From an uncultured Eubacteriales bacterium (GTDB lineage: Bacteria; Bacillota; Clostridia; Oscillospirales; Oscillospiraceae): DNA of 18,343 nt. Location of the stretch: contig USQL01000045.1 in the NCBI GenBank assembly GCA_900556935.1, positions 1-18,343 of the forward strand, given 5' to 3'. Below, one piece after another: positions 7,717-14,453 of the stretch. Under the pieces are notes generated by a model. That model was not told the DNA's origin. It did not search any database and worked only from the letters and a program-made list of their open reading frames with translations. Position numbers and translations under genes: made by a program. Position 1 is the stretch's first letter; every line of letters starts with the position of its first letter.

Positions 7717-8618
7717 ACAAGGAAGAACTATCCGCCCTGGTTGCGGAGCTTTTAAGCAGCATGGGCGCGGAGCCCGCCGTGAAAGGCAGCGACTACCGCC
7801 CCACCCAGCCGGGCCCTCAGCAGACAGATGCCATCGAAAGCGAGGGCTTTGTGCCGGATGTCAGCAAATTGGACCTGCGGAAGCTGTATCTGACGGAAAA
7901 TCCCGCGGACGGGCCACGTTTTCTGGCCATGAAGGCCAAAACCCCCGCCCGGCTCGGCTGCGGCAAGGCCGGGGCCCGATACAAAACCCTGACCATGCTC
8001 CGCTTCCGGGCAGACCACGCTGCGGCCCAGGACACGGTTTTCAGCCAGGTGCCGGAGGACTACGCGGCAAAGCACGGCTTCATAGCCGTGCAGACCAAAT
8101 GCCAAAGCAAGGACGAATATCTCACCCGGCCGGACCTGGGCCGGTGCTTCGATGAAGAAAACCAAAGCATTCTCCGGCACTCCCTTCCCCAAAATCCCCA
8201 GGTGCAGCTGGTAGTGGGGGACGGGCTGTCCTCCGCCGCCATTGTGGAAAACGCGGCGGACTGCTTAGCCGCCATTCAGGAGGGGCTGAAACTCCGGCAC
8301 ATCGACTTTGGCCCCACCGTCTTCGTCCGGTACTGCCGGGTGGGGGCCGGGGATGCCATCGGGGATGTTACAAACGCCCAGGTGGTTTGTATGCTGGTGG
8401 GCGAGCGTCCGGGGCTGGTGACGGATAAGAGCATGTCCTGCTATATCACCTACGGGGCCCGGACGGGCGTGCTGGAATCCTGCCGGACGGTGGTCAGCAA
8501 CATCCACGCCCAGGGCACCCCCGCCGTGGAGGCCGGGGCCCACATCGCCGGGCTTCTGGAAACCATCCTTCAAAAGAAGGCTTCCGGTGTGGCCCTCTAC
8601 GGGGAGGCCGTGGGATGA
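7713..8618 (+). CDS. eutC: Ethanolamine ammonia-lyase, small subunit EutC
   Basis: EutC is the small subunit of the adenosylcobalamin-dependent lyase that converts ethanolamine to acetaldehyde and ammonia. The 301 residues match the usual length of about 295-300. Family hallmarks visible are LDLRKLYLTENPA, ARLGCGKAGARYKT, VVGDGLSSAA and the C-terminal VSNIHAQGTP segment. The first 17 residues (MNKEELSALVAELLSSM) form a short amphipathic helix followed by a variable linker, which is the pattern of a microcompartment targeting peptide. The ATG was chosen because it overlaps the eutA stop (ATGA); longer upstream readings run inside eutA. EutC is separated from its partner EutB by eutL, eutM and eutT, which is unusual. 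Confidence 0.95.
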   Translation: MNKEELSALVAELLSSMGAEPAVKGSDYRPTQPGPQQTDAIESEGFVPDVSKLDLRKLYLTENPADGPRFLAMKAKTPARLGCGKAGARYKTLTMLRFRADHAAAQDTVFSQVPEDYAAKHGFIAVQTKCQSKDEYLTRPDLGRCFDEENQSILRHSLPQNPQVQLVVGDGLSSAAIVENAADCLAAIQEGLKLRHIDFGPTVFVRYCRVGAGDAIGDVTNAQVVCMLVGERPGLVTDKSMSCYITYGARTGVLESCRTVVSNIHAQGTPAVEAGAHIAGLLETILQKKASGVALYGEAVG

Positions 8619-9232
8619 CCCCCGTCAAGGTTCTGGCGGTGCGCTACCTGCAAAACGTCTCCCCCGGCCTGGCCCATGCCCTGGGCACCGACGCAAGATG
8701 CCTGGCCATGCTGACAACGGACTGCGATGATGCCACCTATATTGCCCTGGATGCCGCCACGAAAGCAGCCTCGGCCCTAGTTTGCTACGCCAGAAGCTTC
8801 TACGCTGGGGCCTCCAACGCCAGCCAGCCCTACGCCGGGGAGGTCATCGGCATTCTGGGTGCCGCCACCCCGGGGGATGCCCGCAGCGCCATGGAGGCGG
8901 CGCTGAGCGCTTTGAAAGAACTGGGCTTTACCGAGTATAACGGCGTGAGCTACCTCGCCCACACCGTCAGCAGCGCGGGCAGCTTCCTTTCCCAGGAGGC
9001 CGGGGTCCCCCTGGGCAGCGCCCTGGCCTATCTGATTGCCCCGCCTCTGGAAAGCGTCTACGGCCTGGACGCGGCCCTGAAGGCTGCGGACGTGCGCCTG
9101 TGCCGCCTGTACGCCCCGCCCAGCCAGACCAATTTCGGCGGCGGCCTTCTCACCGGCACCCAGTCCGCCTGCACCGCCGCCTGCCAGGCCTTCGCCCAGG
9201 CGGTAGAGGAAGTAGCAAGGTTTCCGAAATAG
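8615..9232 (+). CDS. eutL: EutL, trimeric microcompartment shell protein
   Basis: EutL has two fused shell domains and forms trimeric tiles with a gated central pore. The 205 residues are slightly shorter than the usual 215-220. Recognisable family segments include the start (VLAVRYLQNVSPGLA), DCDDATYIALDAATKAA, FYAGASNASQPYAGEVIGI and the C-terminal SQTNFGGGLLTG. The ATG overlaps the eutC stop (ATGA), so translation is probably coupled. It is the only trimer-type shell gene in the window. The next gene, eutM, is also a shell protein but is separated by a structured repeat of about 136 bases. Confidence 0.93.
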   Translation: MTPVKVLAVRYLQNVSPGLAHALGTDARCLAMLTTDCDDATYIALDAATKAASALVCYARSFYAGASNASQPYAGEVIGILGAATPGDARSAMEAALSALKELGFTEYNGVSYLAHTVSSAGSFLSQEAGVPLGSALAYLIAPPLESVYGLDAALKAADVRLCRLYAPPSQTNFGGGLLTGTQSACTAACQAFAQAVEEVARFPK

Positions 9233-9254
9233 AACAGCACCGCTGAAAAAGTCG

Positions 9255-9390
9255 TGTCATTGCGAGCCAGTCCGCAGACTGGTGTGGCAATCCCCCGGAT
9301 CTTCAAACTTTTTAAGCAGAAAATCAGGGCTTTTACTTCTAACCGGGGGATTGCCACACCAGTGACATCGGTCACTGGTTCGCAATGACA
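9255..9390. repeat. Structured palindromic repeat element B inside the eut operon
   Basis: The element opens with TGTCATTGCGAGCCAGT (9255-9271) and closes with ACTGGTTCGCAATGACA (9374-9390), its near-perfect reverse complement. Farther in, GGTGTGGCAATCCCCCGG (9281-9298) is exactly complementary to 9343-9360. Each arm also folds on itself: CCAGTC-CGCA-GACTGG on the left and CCAGTGAC-ATCG-GTCACTGG on the right. The middle, about 9299-9342, is AT-richer and has no coding signal. From memory, near-identical repeats are scattered through genomes of gut Clostridia. It fills the eutL-eutM gap, so it is transcribed with the operon and could fold into a long hairpin in the mRNA. Confidence 0.8.
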
Positions 9391-9430
9391 GCATTACTCT
9401 GAACTCCAAATTCTGAAAGGACGAAACAAT

Positions 9431-9733
9431 ATGGATACCAATTCTCTTGGAATGATTGAAACAAAGGGCCTGGTCGGGGCCATTGAAGCGGCGGATGCCA
9501 TGGTGAAATCCGCCAATGTCCAGCTGGTGGGCAAGGAGCAGGTGGGCGGCGGCCTGGTCACCGTCATGGTCCGGGGGGACGTGGGTGCCGTCAAAGCCGC
9601 CACCGATGCCGGGGCCGCGGCGGCGGAAAAGGTTGGGGAGCTGATTTCCGTCCACGTCATCGCCCGGCCCCACGTAGAGGTGGACAACATTCTCCCCAAG
9701 GCCCGCACCACGGGAACCGCCCAGGGGAAATAA
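9431..9733 (+). CDS. eutM: EutM, hexameric microcompartment shell protein
   Basis: A 100-residue single-domain BMC-H protein; six copies form the flat hexagonal tiles that make up most of the shell. The family core is clear: GMIETKGLVGAIEAADAM, then VGGGLVTVMVRGDVGAVKAA, then ISVHVIARPHVEV. The ATG at 9431 is preceded by AAAGG at 9416-9420, ten bases away; an internal Met8 is possible but lacks a ribosome site. It is the only hexamer-type shell gene in this window, so EutM probably forms the bulk of the facets here. eutT follows three bases after the stop. Confidence 0.95.
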   Translation: MDTNSLGMIETKGLVGAIEAADAMVKSANVQLVGKEQVGGGLVTVMVRGDVGAVKAATDAGAAAAEKVGELISVHVIARPHVEVDNILPKARTTGTAQGK

Positions 9734-9736
9734 GCC

Positions 9737-10411
9737 GTGCTCTACACCCTGGACCAAGTAAGGGAGAACCTGCGCACCCGGGACGGAAAGCGGGTCTTCT
9801 TTCTGGGCACCGGTGACCAACTCACCAGCACCGCCCGGGACTATTTGCAGCGGGAGCGCATTGAAATTCTCCCCGCCGCCCAAGCGAAAATCACCCGCTA
9901 CCGGGGCCCCGACGGCTGCTTTTACGAGGGGAAGCCGGAGTTTCTGACCCAGCTGAGCGGGGACCTGCTGGTGCCCAAAACCCACCCCCGGATTGTCTTC
10001 CGGGGGAAGCTGGACACCCTGGAGGCCCAGCTGCTGCTGGCCATTCGGGCCCTTCCGGAGGAAAGCGGGGCGCTGACGGAGATTTTAACCCGAGTCCGGG
10101 AGATTCTGCGGGCCGAGGTACTGGAAACGCCCCTGGAGGAAAAGCCATTGTGCGGCCTCCGGCAGGAGGAGATCCGCACCCGGAGTCAGCACCCCCAGGA
10201 CTATTTCGGCATCCCCCACTTTATGCCCTCCCCGGAGGACCCCGCCTCCGTTCTCCGGCTCAACGCCCTGCGGGCCCAGGTTCGGGAGGCCGAGCTCTCC
10301 GCCGCCGCGGCCTTTGGCCGGGAGCGGGAGGACCTTCTCCGGGCGCTGAACCGGCTGAGCAGCCTTCTCTATGTTCTCATGCTCCAAATCAAAGGAGGGA
10401 GTCACCCATGA
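9737..10411 (+). CDS. eutT: EutT-like cobalamin adenosyltransferase
   Basis: This 224-residue protein matches the eut-type ATP:cob(I)alamin adenosyltransferases, which attach the adenosyl group to cobalamin to make the EutBC cofactor. Family segments seen are HPRIVFRGKLDTLEAQLLLA (83-102) and the C-terminal LRLNALRAQVREAEL (173-187), the Arg-rich part expected at the ATP site. The metal-binding HX11CCX2C motif described for Salmonella EutT is absent: the only cysteines are Cys61 and Cys139. GTG at 9737 is the start, preceded by AGGGGA. The stop overlaps the eutB ATG (ATGA). The placement between shell and lyase genes supports the role. Confidence 0.85.
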   Translation: MLYTLDQVRENLRTRDGKRVFFLGTGDQLTSTARDYLQRERIEILPAAQAKITRYRGPDGCFYEGKPEFLTQLSGDLLVPKTHPRIVFRGKLDTLEAQLLLAIRALPEESGALTEILTRVREILRAEVLETPLEEKPLCGLRQEEIRTRSQHPQDYFGIPHFMPSPEDPASVLRLNALRAQVREAELSAAAAFGREREDLLRALNRLSSLLYVLMLQIKGGSHP

Positions 10412-11772
10412 TACTGAAAACCACCCTTTTGGGGAAGACATATGTATTCCGGGACTTAAAGCAGGTTCTGGCCAAGGCCAACGAGGAGAAAACCGGCGAC
10501 AGCCTGGCCGGCCTTGCCGCGGAGAGTGCCCAGGAGCGGGTGGCCGCCAAGGTCGTCCTTGCCGGAATCACGCTCCAAGAGCTTCGGGAAAATCCGGCGG
10601 TGCCCTACGAGGCCGACGAGGTCACAAGAATCATTCAGGATGACCTGAATCTGCCGGAGTACGAAAAAATCAAGGGTCTCACCGTGTCCCAGCTCCGGGA
10701 ATGGATTCTGGACGAAGGCACCACCGGGGCGGACATCCGGCGGGTCAGCCGGGGTCTGACGGCGGAGATGGCCGCGGCGGTGTGCAAGCTCATGAGCAAC
10801 CTGGACCTTGTCTACGCCGCCCGGAAAATCACCGTCACCGCCCACTGCAACACCACCATCGGTCTTCCCGGGACCCTGAGCTGCCGCCTGCAGCCCAACC
10901 ACACCACCGACGACCCGGAAGGCATCACCGCCTCCGTCTTGGAGGGTCTGAGCTTTGGGGCCGGGGACGCGGTCATCGGCCTGAACCCGGTGACGGACTC
11001 CCCGGAACAGGCGGGGAAAATCCTCCGCCGCTTCCAGGAAATCAAAGAGCACTGGGCCATCCCCACCCAGATTTGCGTTCTGGCCCACGTCACCGCCCAG
11101 ATGAAGGCCGTGGAGCAGGGCGCGCCCTGCGACCTGATTTTCCAGTCCATCGCCGGAAGCCAGAAGGGCAACGAGGCCTTCGGCTTCTCCGCCAAAACCC
11201 TGGCGGAGGCCCGGGCGCTGATGCTGCAAAGAGGCACGGCGGAGGGGCCCAACGTGCTCTACTTTGAAACCGGCCAAGGCTCGGAGCTGAGCAGTCTCGC
11301 CCATTATGACACGGACCAGGTGACCATGGAGGCCCGGTGCTACGGCTTCGCGCGGCACTTTGCCCCCTTCCTTGTGAACACCGTGGTGGGCTTTATCGGG
11401 CCGGAATACCTGTACGATGCCCGGCAGGTGACCCGGGCGGGACTGGAAGACCACTTTATGGGCAAGCTCTTAGGGGTCAGCATGGGCTGCGACTGCTGCT
11501 ACACCAACCACATGAAGGCAGACCAGAACGACATTGAAAACCTGGCCGCCCTGCTGACCCTGGCCGGATGCAACTACTTTATGGGCATCCCCCACGGGGA
11601 CGACATCATGCTCAACTACCAGACCACCGGCTTCCGGGACACCGCCGCCCTGCGGGAGATCACCGGCAAGACCGCCATCCCGGAATTCCAGCGGTGGCTG
11701 GAAAAAATGGGCTTCGTAGAAAACGGGCACCTGACGCGAAAAGCCGGGGATGGGTCGAGCCTACTGTATTAG
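10408..11772 (+). CDS. eutB: Ethanolamine ammonia-lyase, large subunit EutB
   Basis: EutB is the catalytic subunit of the cobalamin-dependent lyase; its TIM barrel holds the substrate. The 454-residue length equals the family norm. Residues known to bind substrate in the E. coli enzyme are all present at the same numbers: Arg160, Gln162, Asn193, Glu287 and Asp362. Conserved blocks include CRLQPNHTTDDPEG and MGCDCCYTNHMKADQND. The ATG at 10408 has GGAGG about eight bases upstream and overlaps the eutT stop, so an in-frame upstream extension inside eutT is not used. Only 11 bases separate it from eutE. It lies downstream of eutC, reversed from the usual eutB-eutC order. Confidence 0.97.
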   Translation: MILKTTLLGKTYVFRDLKQVLAKANEEKTGDSLAGLAAESAQERVAAKVVLAGITLQELRENPAVPYEADEVTRIIQDDLNLPEYEKIKGLTVSQLREWILDEGTTGADIRRVSRGLTAEMAAAVCKLMSNLDLVYAARKITVTAHCNTTIGLPGTLSCRLQPNHTTDDPEGITASVLEGLSFGAGDAVIGLNPVTDSPEQAGKILRRFQEIKEHWAIPTQICVLAHVTAQMKAVEQGAPCDLIFQSIAGSQKGNEAFGFSAKTLAEARALMLQRGTAEGPNVLYFETGQGSELSSLAHYDTDQVTMEARCYGFARHFAPFLVNTVVGFIGPEYLYDARQVTRAGLEDHFMGKLLGVSMGCDCCYTNHMKADQNDIENLAALLTLAGCNYFMGIPHGDDIMLNYQTTGFRDTAALREITGKTAIPEFQRWLEKMGFVENGHLTRKAGDGSSLLY

Positions 11773-11783
11773 GAGGGAACAAC

Positions 11784-13211
11784 GTGAATTTGGATTCCGA
11801 TTTGCTGGCCCGGCAGGAGGCCCGAGGTCTGGCGAGAAAGGCCGCCCTTGCCCAGCAGGCACTGGATGCCATGTCGGCAGAGCAGCTGGACGAAATCGTC
11901 CGGGCCATGGCCCAGGCCTTTGGGCCGGAGTGTGCCGGTCTTGCCAAGCTGGCCGTGGAGGAGACGGGCTTCGGCAACACCCAGGATAAAACCGAGAAAA
12001 ACCGCTTTGCCTGCCAGACGGTTTGGCAGGCCATTGCCCCCATGAAAACCCGGGGGCTGCTGCGGGAAATCCCTGAAAAACGGCTGTGGGAAATCGGCGT
12101 GCCCGTGGGGGTCATCGCCGCCATTGTCCCCAGCACCAACCCCACCTCCACCGTGTGCTACAAGGCGCTGATTGCCCTGAAGGCGGGCTGCGCCATCGTC
12201 TTCTCTCCCCACCCCAAGGCGGCCAAGTGTACCCGGGCGGCGGTGGAGATTCTGGCCCGGGCGGCGGAACAGGCCGGGGCCCCCGCCGGGTGCATCGGCT
12301 GCCTCAGTGTCAACCAGATGGCGGGCACCCAGGAGCTGATGGCTGCCCCGGAAGTAAAGCTGATTCTGGCCACCGGCGGCCCCGGCATGGTCCGGGCCGC
12401 CTATTCCTCCGGAAAGCCCGCCATTGGCGTGGGGGCCGGGAACGGCCCTGCCTATATCCACACCTCCGCGGACGTGCCCCGGGCGGTCCGGGAGATTGTC
12501 CGCTCCAAAACCTTTGACAACGGCACCGTCTGCGCCTCCGAGCAGAGCATCATTGTGGAGAGAAGCATGGAGGCCCCGGTTCTGGAGGAGTGCCGCCGTC
12601 AGGGAATCTATCTGATGCCCACGGAGGAGGCAAACAGACTTTCCAAGCTCCTGTTCAAGCCCACCGGGGGCTTAAATCCGGAGATCGTGGGAAAAAGCGC
12701 CATCTATCTTGCGGAAAAGGCGGGCTTTTCCGTGCCAAAGGATACCAAAATCCTGATGGCCCGGGAGCAGGAGGCGGGGCCCACCCGGCCCTATTCCATG
12801 GAAAAGCTCTGCCCCGTGCTGGCCTTTTTCGTACTGGACAGCGAGGATGCGGTGCTCAAAAAAGCCATTGAGGTCCTGCGCCACGAAGGCAGCGGCCACA
12901 CCTTCGCCATCCACGCCCGGGATGAATCGGTGATTCGCAGATTCGCCCTGCAAATCCCCGTGTCCAGGTTCCTGGTCAACGCCCCGGCGGCCCTGGGGGG
13001 CATCGGGGCCGCCACAGGGCTGTTCCCCGCCCTGACCCTGGGCTGCGGTGCCGTGGGCGGCAGCAGCTCCTCCAACAACATTTCCCCTCTGGACCTTATC
13101 AACATTCGCCGGGTCGCCTGGGGCACGGAGGAGGTCCCCCACGTCCCCGAGGGCCCGGACAGCGAGCTGGTAGAGCTGCTGACCCAGAAGATTTTGGAGA
13201 GATTGGGGTAA
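11784..13211 (+). CDS. eutE: EutE, CoA-acylating acetaldehyde dehydrogenase
   Basis: EutE oxidises acetaldehyde with NAD+ and coenzyme A to acetyl-CoA within the microcompartment. The 475-residue protein has the aldehyde dehydrogenase fold: VPSTNPTSTVCYKAL for cofactor contact, ATGGPGMVRAAYSSGKPAIG, GVGAGNGPAYI, and the catalytic cysteine Cys250 in DNGTVCASEQSI. The N-terminus begins directly with the catalytic-domain helix and lacks the Salmonella-type targeting peptide. The last residues, SELVELLTQKILERLG (460-475), form an amphipathic helix after a Pro/Gly linker and look like a C-terminal encapsulation peptide. GTG at 11784 was chosen because AGGAGGG lies just upstream; longer readings overlap eutB. 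Confidence 0.95.
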   Translation: MNLDSDLLARQEARGLARKAALAQQALDAMSAEQLDEIVRAMAQAFGPECAGLAKLAVEETGFGNTQDKTEKNRFACQTVWQAIAPMKTRGLLREIPEKRLWEIGVPVGVIAAIVPSTNPTSTVCYKALIALKAGCAIVFSPHPKAAKCTRAAVEILARAAEQAGAPAGCIGCLSVNQMAGTQELMAAPEVKLILATGGPGMVRAAYSSGKPAIGVGAGNGPAYIHTSADVPRAVREIVRSKTFDNGTVCASEQSIIVERSMEAPVLEECRRQGIYLMPTEEANRLSKLLFKPTGGLNPEIVGKSAIYLAEKAGFSVPKDTKILMAREQEAGPTRPYSMEKLCPVLAFFVLDSEDAVLKKAIEVLRHEGSGHTFAIHARDESVIRRFALQIPVSRFLVNAPAALGGIGAATGLFPALTLGCGAVGGSSSSNNISPLDLINIRRVAWGTEEVPHVPEGPDSELVELLTQKILERLG

Positions 13212-13223
13212 GGAGGGATAGGC

Positions 13224-13835
13224 ATGGATTTAAACAAGCTGACGGAAGCTGTTTGCAGTCAGCTTTTTATTGAGCTGGAAGCCTCCGGGCGGCATGTGCA
13301 TTTGACGAAGGAGCAGGCCCAGACGCTCTTTGGGCACGGCCTGACACCGGAACGGCCCTTAAGTCAGCCGGGGCAGTTCCTGGCCCGGGAACGGGTAACG
13401 GTGCAGGGCCCCAAGGGGGAATTCCGGAATGTGGCCGTGCTGGGGCCGGAGCGAACGACGGGGCAGGTGGAGATTTCCCTGACCGACGGCAGGGTCTTAG
13501 GCATCGCCGCCCCGGTGCGGCTGTCCGGGAACATTTCCGGCACCCCGGGGGCAATTTTGGAAGGGCCAAGGGGCACGGTGCGCCTTTCCCAGGGGGTGAT
13601 TGTCGCCCAGCGGCACGTGCATCTGACCCCCCAGGCGGCGGAACACTTTGGGGTGAAGCACGGCCAGCTTGTCCGGCTGCGGGCGCTGACGGACCGGCCC
13701 CTGGTTTTTGAGGAGGTCGCCGTCCGGGTCAGTCCCGACTTTGCCCCCTATGCCCACCTGGACTACGACGAGGCCAACGCCTGCGGCTTCCGGAAGGGCG
13801 ATTTTGGGAGGATCGAACCATGCGGGCGCTGCTGA
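13224..13835 (+). CDS. pduL: PduL-type phosphate acyltransferase
   Basis: PduL moves the acetyl group from acetyl-CoA to phosphate, giving acetyl-phosphate and freeing CoA inside the microcompartment. The 203-residue length is typical. Two copies of the family's zinc-binding signature are seen, RHVHL at 23-27 and 130-134, plus HLDYDEANACGF near 178-189. Residues 1-18 (MDLNKLTEAVCSQLFIEL) form a short amphipathic helix consistent with a targeting peptide. A strong AAGGAGGG precedes the ATG, 12 bases after the eutE stop. It replaces the unrelated EutD phosphotransacetylase of Enterobacteria. Its end overlaps the next gene by 16 bases. Confidence 0.93.
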   Translation: MDLNKLTEAVCSQLFIELEASGRHVHLTKEQAQTLFGHGLTPERPLSQPGQFLARERVTVQGPKGEFRNVAVLGPERTTGQVEISLTDGRVLGIAAPVRLSGNISGTPGAILEGPRGTVRLSQGVIVAQRHVHLTPQAAEHFGVKHGQLVRLRALTDRPLVFEEVAVRVSPDFAPYAHLDYDEANACGFRKGDFGRIEPCGRC

Positions 13836-14224
13836 TTGGCCGGGAGCCGGAGGCAGCCCTAGGGCTGGAATATACCAAGGAGCCGCCCTTTGACGCGGTG
13901 GTGCTGGGCTCTCTGCGCCTGGGGGAGCTGCTGCGATTCCGGAACGAAGCCGTTCTGGAGGCCCTTTCTCAGGGGAAACCCGTCTATCTCTACACCCCGG
14001 GGCTTCCCGAGAGCCCCAAGAACCGGGCCCTGTCCGGCTCCCTGGCGGCGGCCCAGCGGGAGCTGAAAAACTGGGGGGTTCTGTTCACCGACGGAGGACG
14101 AAAAAAGCTTGTCACCGCCGAGGAGGCCCGCGTCCTCCGGGCCCAGGGCCGCCGCCCGGGGCCCGACGCGGTGCTGACCCCTCTGGCGAAGGAAATTATG
14201 GAGGGAATGTATGAAAATCGGTAA
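13820..14224 (+). CDS. Conserved-looking eut-operon protein of unknown function
   Basis: A 134-residue soluble protein that I cannot assign to a named family. It starts with a hydrophobic strand (MRALLIG), then DAVVLGSLRLGELLRFRNE, a second strand-like segment GKPVYLYTPGLP, a helix-rich stretch, then NWGVLFTDGGRKKLVTAEEA. This alternating pattern suggests a small Rossmann- or flavodoxin-like fold, which is only a guess. It overlaps pduL by 16 bases and eutN by 14 bases, so it is clearly translated with the operon. Uncharacterised genes occur at this place, between the phosphotransacylase and eutN, in other Clostridia eut operons as I recall them. No cysteine is present, arguing against a metal-thiolate role. 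Confidence 0.75.
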   Translation: MRALLIGREPEAALGLEYTKEPPFDAVVLGSLRLGELLRFRNEAVLEALSQGKPVYLYTPGLPESPKNRALSGSLAAAQRELKNWGVLFTDGGRKKLVTAEEARVLRAQGRRPGPDAVLTPLAKEIMEGMYENR

Positions 14225-14450
14225 TGTGGTGGGCTCCATCTGGGCCACCCGAAAAGCCGCCTGCCTGCAGGGCCAGACCTTTCTGGTGGTCCGTTCCGGC
14301 TCCGAGGAGCTGGTGGCCGCGGACCAGGTGGGGGCCGGGCCGGGGGACCAGGTGCTCCTTGCCACCGGCACCGTGGCCTCCCGGTACTGCATGGATGCCC
14401 CGGTGGATGCGGCGGTGGTGGCGATTCTCGACGGCAAGGAGCGGAAATAG
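14211..14450 (+). CDS. eutN: EutN, pentameric microcompartment vertex protein
   Basis: A 79-residue member of the EutN/CcmL (BMC-P) family, whose pentamers cap the corners of the polyhedral shell. The start MKIGNVVGSIWATRKAA, the middle FLVVRSGSEELVAADQVGAG and the end APVDAAVVAILD are characteristic. Length is slightly below the usual 85-100 residues. The ATG lies inside the preceding gene (14-base overlap), with GGAGGGAATGT just before it. It is the only vertex gene in the window, and eutH begins three bases after its stop. Confidence 0.93.
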   Translation: MKIGNVVGSIWATRKAACLQGQTFLVVRSGSEELVAADQVGAGPGDQVLLATGTVASRYCMDAPVDAAVVAILDGKERK

Positions 14451-14453
14451 CCC

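Noticed and set aside
9233..9430. A CRISPR-like array or tRNA gene in the eutL-eutM gap
   Set aside because: The repeated blocks occur only as one inverted pair, not as direct repeats with spacers. No cloverleaf or T-loop GGTTCGAATC motif is present.
10150..10407. In-frame upstream extension of eutB
   Set aside because: It lies inside eutT in another frame and encodes Pro/Gly/Arg-rich sequence. The ATG at 10408 has a good ribosome site and gives the normal EutB length and residue numbering.
11568..11783. In-frame upstream extension of eutE
   Set aside because: It overlaps the end of eutB and has no dehydrogenase similarity. AGGAGGG precedes the GTG at 11784.
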